This document shows, one piece after another, positions 6,726 through 7,145 of a stretch of 7,145 nucleotides of DNA (the first letter of the stretch is position 1; the number at the start of each line of letters is the position of its first letter). The DNA is from Desulfonatronovibrio sp046496945. GTDB lineage: Bacteria; Desulfobacterota; Desulfovibrionia; Desulfovibrionales; Desulfonatronovibrionaceae. The stretch covers positions 1 to 7,145 of the forward strand of contig JAWOGL010000293.1 of assembly GCA_046496945.1 (NCBI GenBank). Reading direction: 5' to 3'. Both the position numbers and the translations under genes were made by a program. Under the pieces are notes generated by a model, which had not been told where the DNA came from, ran no database searches, and worked only from the letters and a program-made list of their open reading frames with translations.

Positions 6726-7145
6726 CTATATCACCGGATTAAAATACAAGACAGCGCCCAGGCAGGTAATCAGAAGCGCGCCCAGCAGGGCGGGCAGGTG
6801 ATACAGTCTTGGGCTGAAGGATGCTTTTGCCGTGGATCTGGACAGCAGACTACGGGCGAACAGTGAAGCCAGGGCAAAAGAAATAGTGGTCACGGCCAGG
6901 CCCGAACCAAGAAAGAGCATGGCCAGCATTCCAGCGGGCAGTATGTCCAGTGTAATGGAGAAAAAAAGAATCAAAGCCGCGCCCGGACAGGGGATCAGCC
7001 CCACGGCCAGGCACAGAGAAAGCATGCTTTTTTTGTCAGCGGCTGAGGAGCAGCACGAACACTCTGCGCCCTCACCATGCGCAATCGACCGGACAGACTT
7101 CCAGGCCATGATCAGCCCAACAATAGTGATAACAGCAGCGCTTAT
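6726..7145 (-). CDS. NicO/RcnA-type nickel/cobalt transporter, C-terminal part (runs off right edge)
   Basis: The frame is open from the right edge for 139 codons to a TAG at 6726-6728, so the N-terminus and true start lie outside the window; the ATG at 7107-7109 is internal. The fragment matches the second half of NicO/RcnA-type inner-membrane transporters, which move Ni(II) or Co(II). A helix entering from the edge (ISAAVITIVGLIMAW) leads to a polar loop, then GLIPCPGAALILFF with the family's PCP motif, a helix with GSGLAVTTISFAL, a basic loop, and a final helix (LPALLGALLITCLGAVLYF). The diagnostic N-terminal His/Asp helix is not in view. The loop before the PCP helix carries HGE and a C-x-C-C cluster rather than a long His run. 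Export or uptake and the metal cannot be decided here. It is convergent with the PagP-like gene. Confidence 0.85.
   Translation of the reverse strand: MSAAVITIVGLIMAWKSVRSIAHGEGAECSCCSSAADKKSMLSLCLAVGLIPCPGAALILFFSITLDILPAGMLAMLFLGSGLAVTTISFALASLFARSLLSRSTAKASFSPRLYHLPALLGALLITCLGAVLYFNPVI

Overview
The window looks like ordinary chromosome from a Gram-negative bacterium of medium GC content. It encodes an outer-membrane-type beta-barrel with a signal peptide, a large bacterial SNF2 ATPase, and GTCA/TGAC-edged REP-type hairpins. The protein style suggests a proteobacterium in the broad sense, possibly a sulfate-reducing Desulfobacterota (deltaproteobacterial) lineage. That assignment is inference, because there is no rRNA or other marker gene here.

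Layout: 1-213 is non-coding, with a pair of short direct repeats and an inverted repeat beyond the 3' end of the first gene. 214-4362 (minus) is one very long gene for a 1382-residue SNF2-family ATPase with a roughly 900-residue N-terminal extension. 4363-4985 is a 623-bp intergenic region between divergent genes. It is the richest non-coding stretch: an 80-bp two-hairpin REP-doublet (REPIN-like) element, two near-identical 15-bp direct repeats 417 bp apart, a GC-rich 13-bp palindrome, an AT-rich inverted repeat, and possible alternative hairpins just before the next gene. 4986-5912 (plus) is an auxin-efflux-carrier (AEC) family permease with a TTG start. 5913-6033 carries a good sigma-70-like promoter. 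6034-6618 (plus) is a secreted, PagP-like outer-membrane beta-barrel protein. 6619-6725 is a convergent gap with a hairpin. 6726-7145 (minus) is the C-terminal part of a NicO/RcnA-type nickel/cobalt transporter that runs off the right edge.

The four genes do not form one pathway. The SNF2 gene is divergent from the AEC gene, the PagP-like gene has its own promoter, and the NicO gene is convergent with it. I see no convincing new multi-gene system. The most interesting items are the structured intergenic region at 4395-4950, the long uncharacterised N-terminus of the SNF2 protein, the Asp-to-Asn change at the putative PagP active site, and the Cys-rich loop in the NicO fragment.
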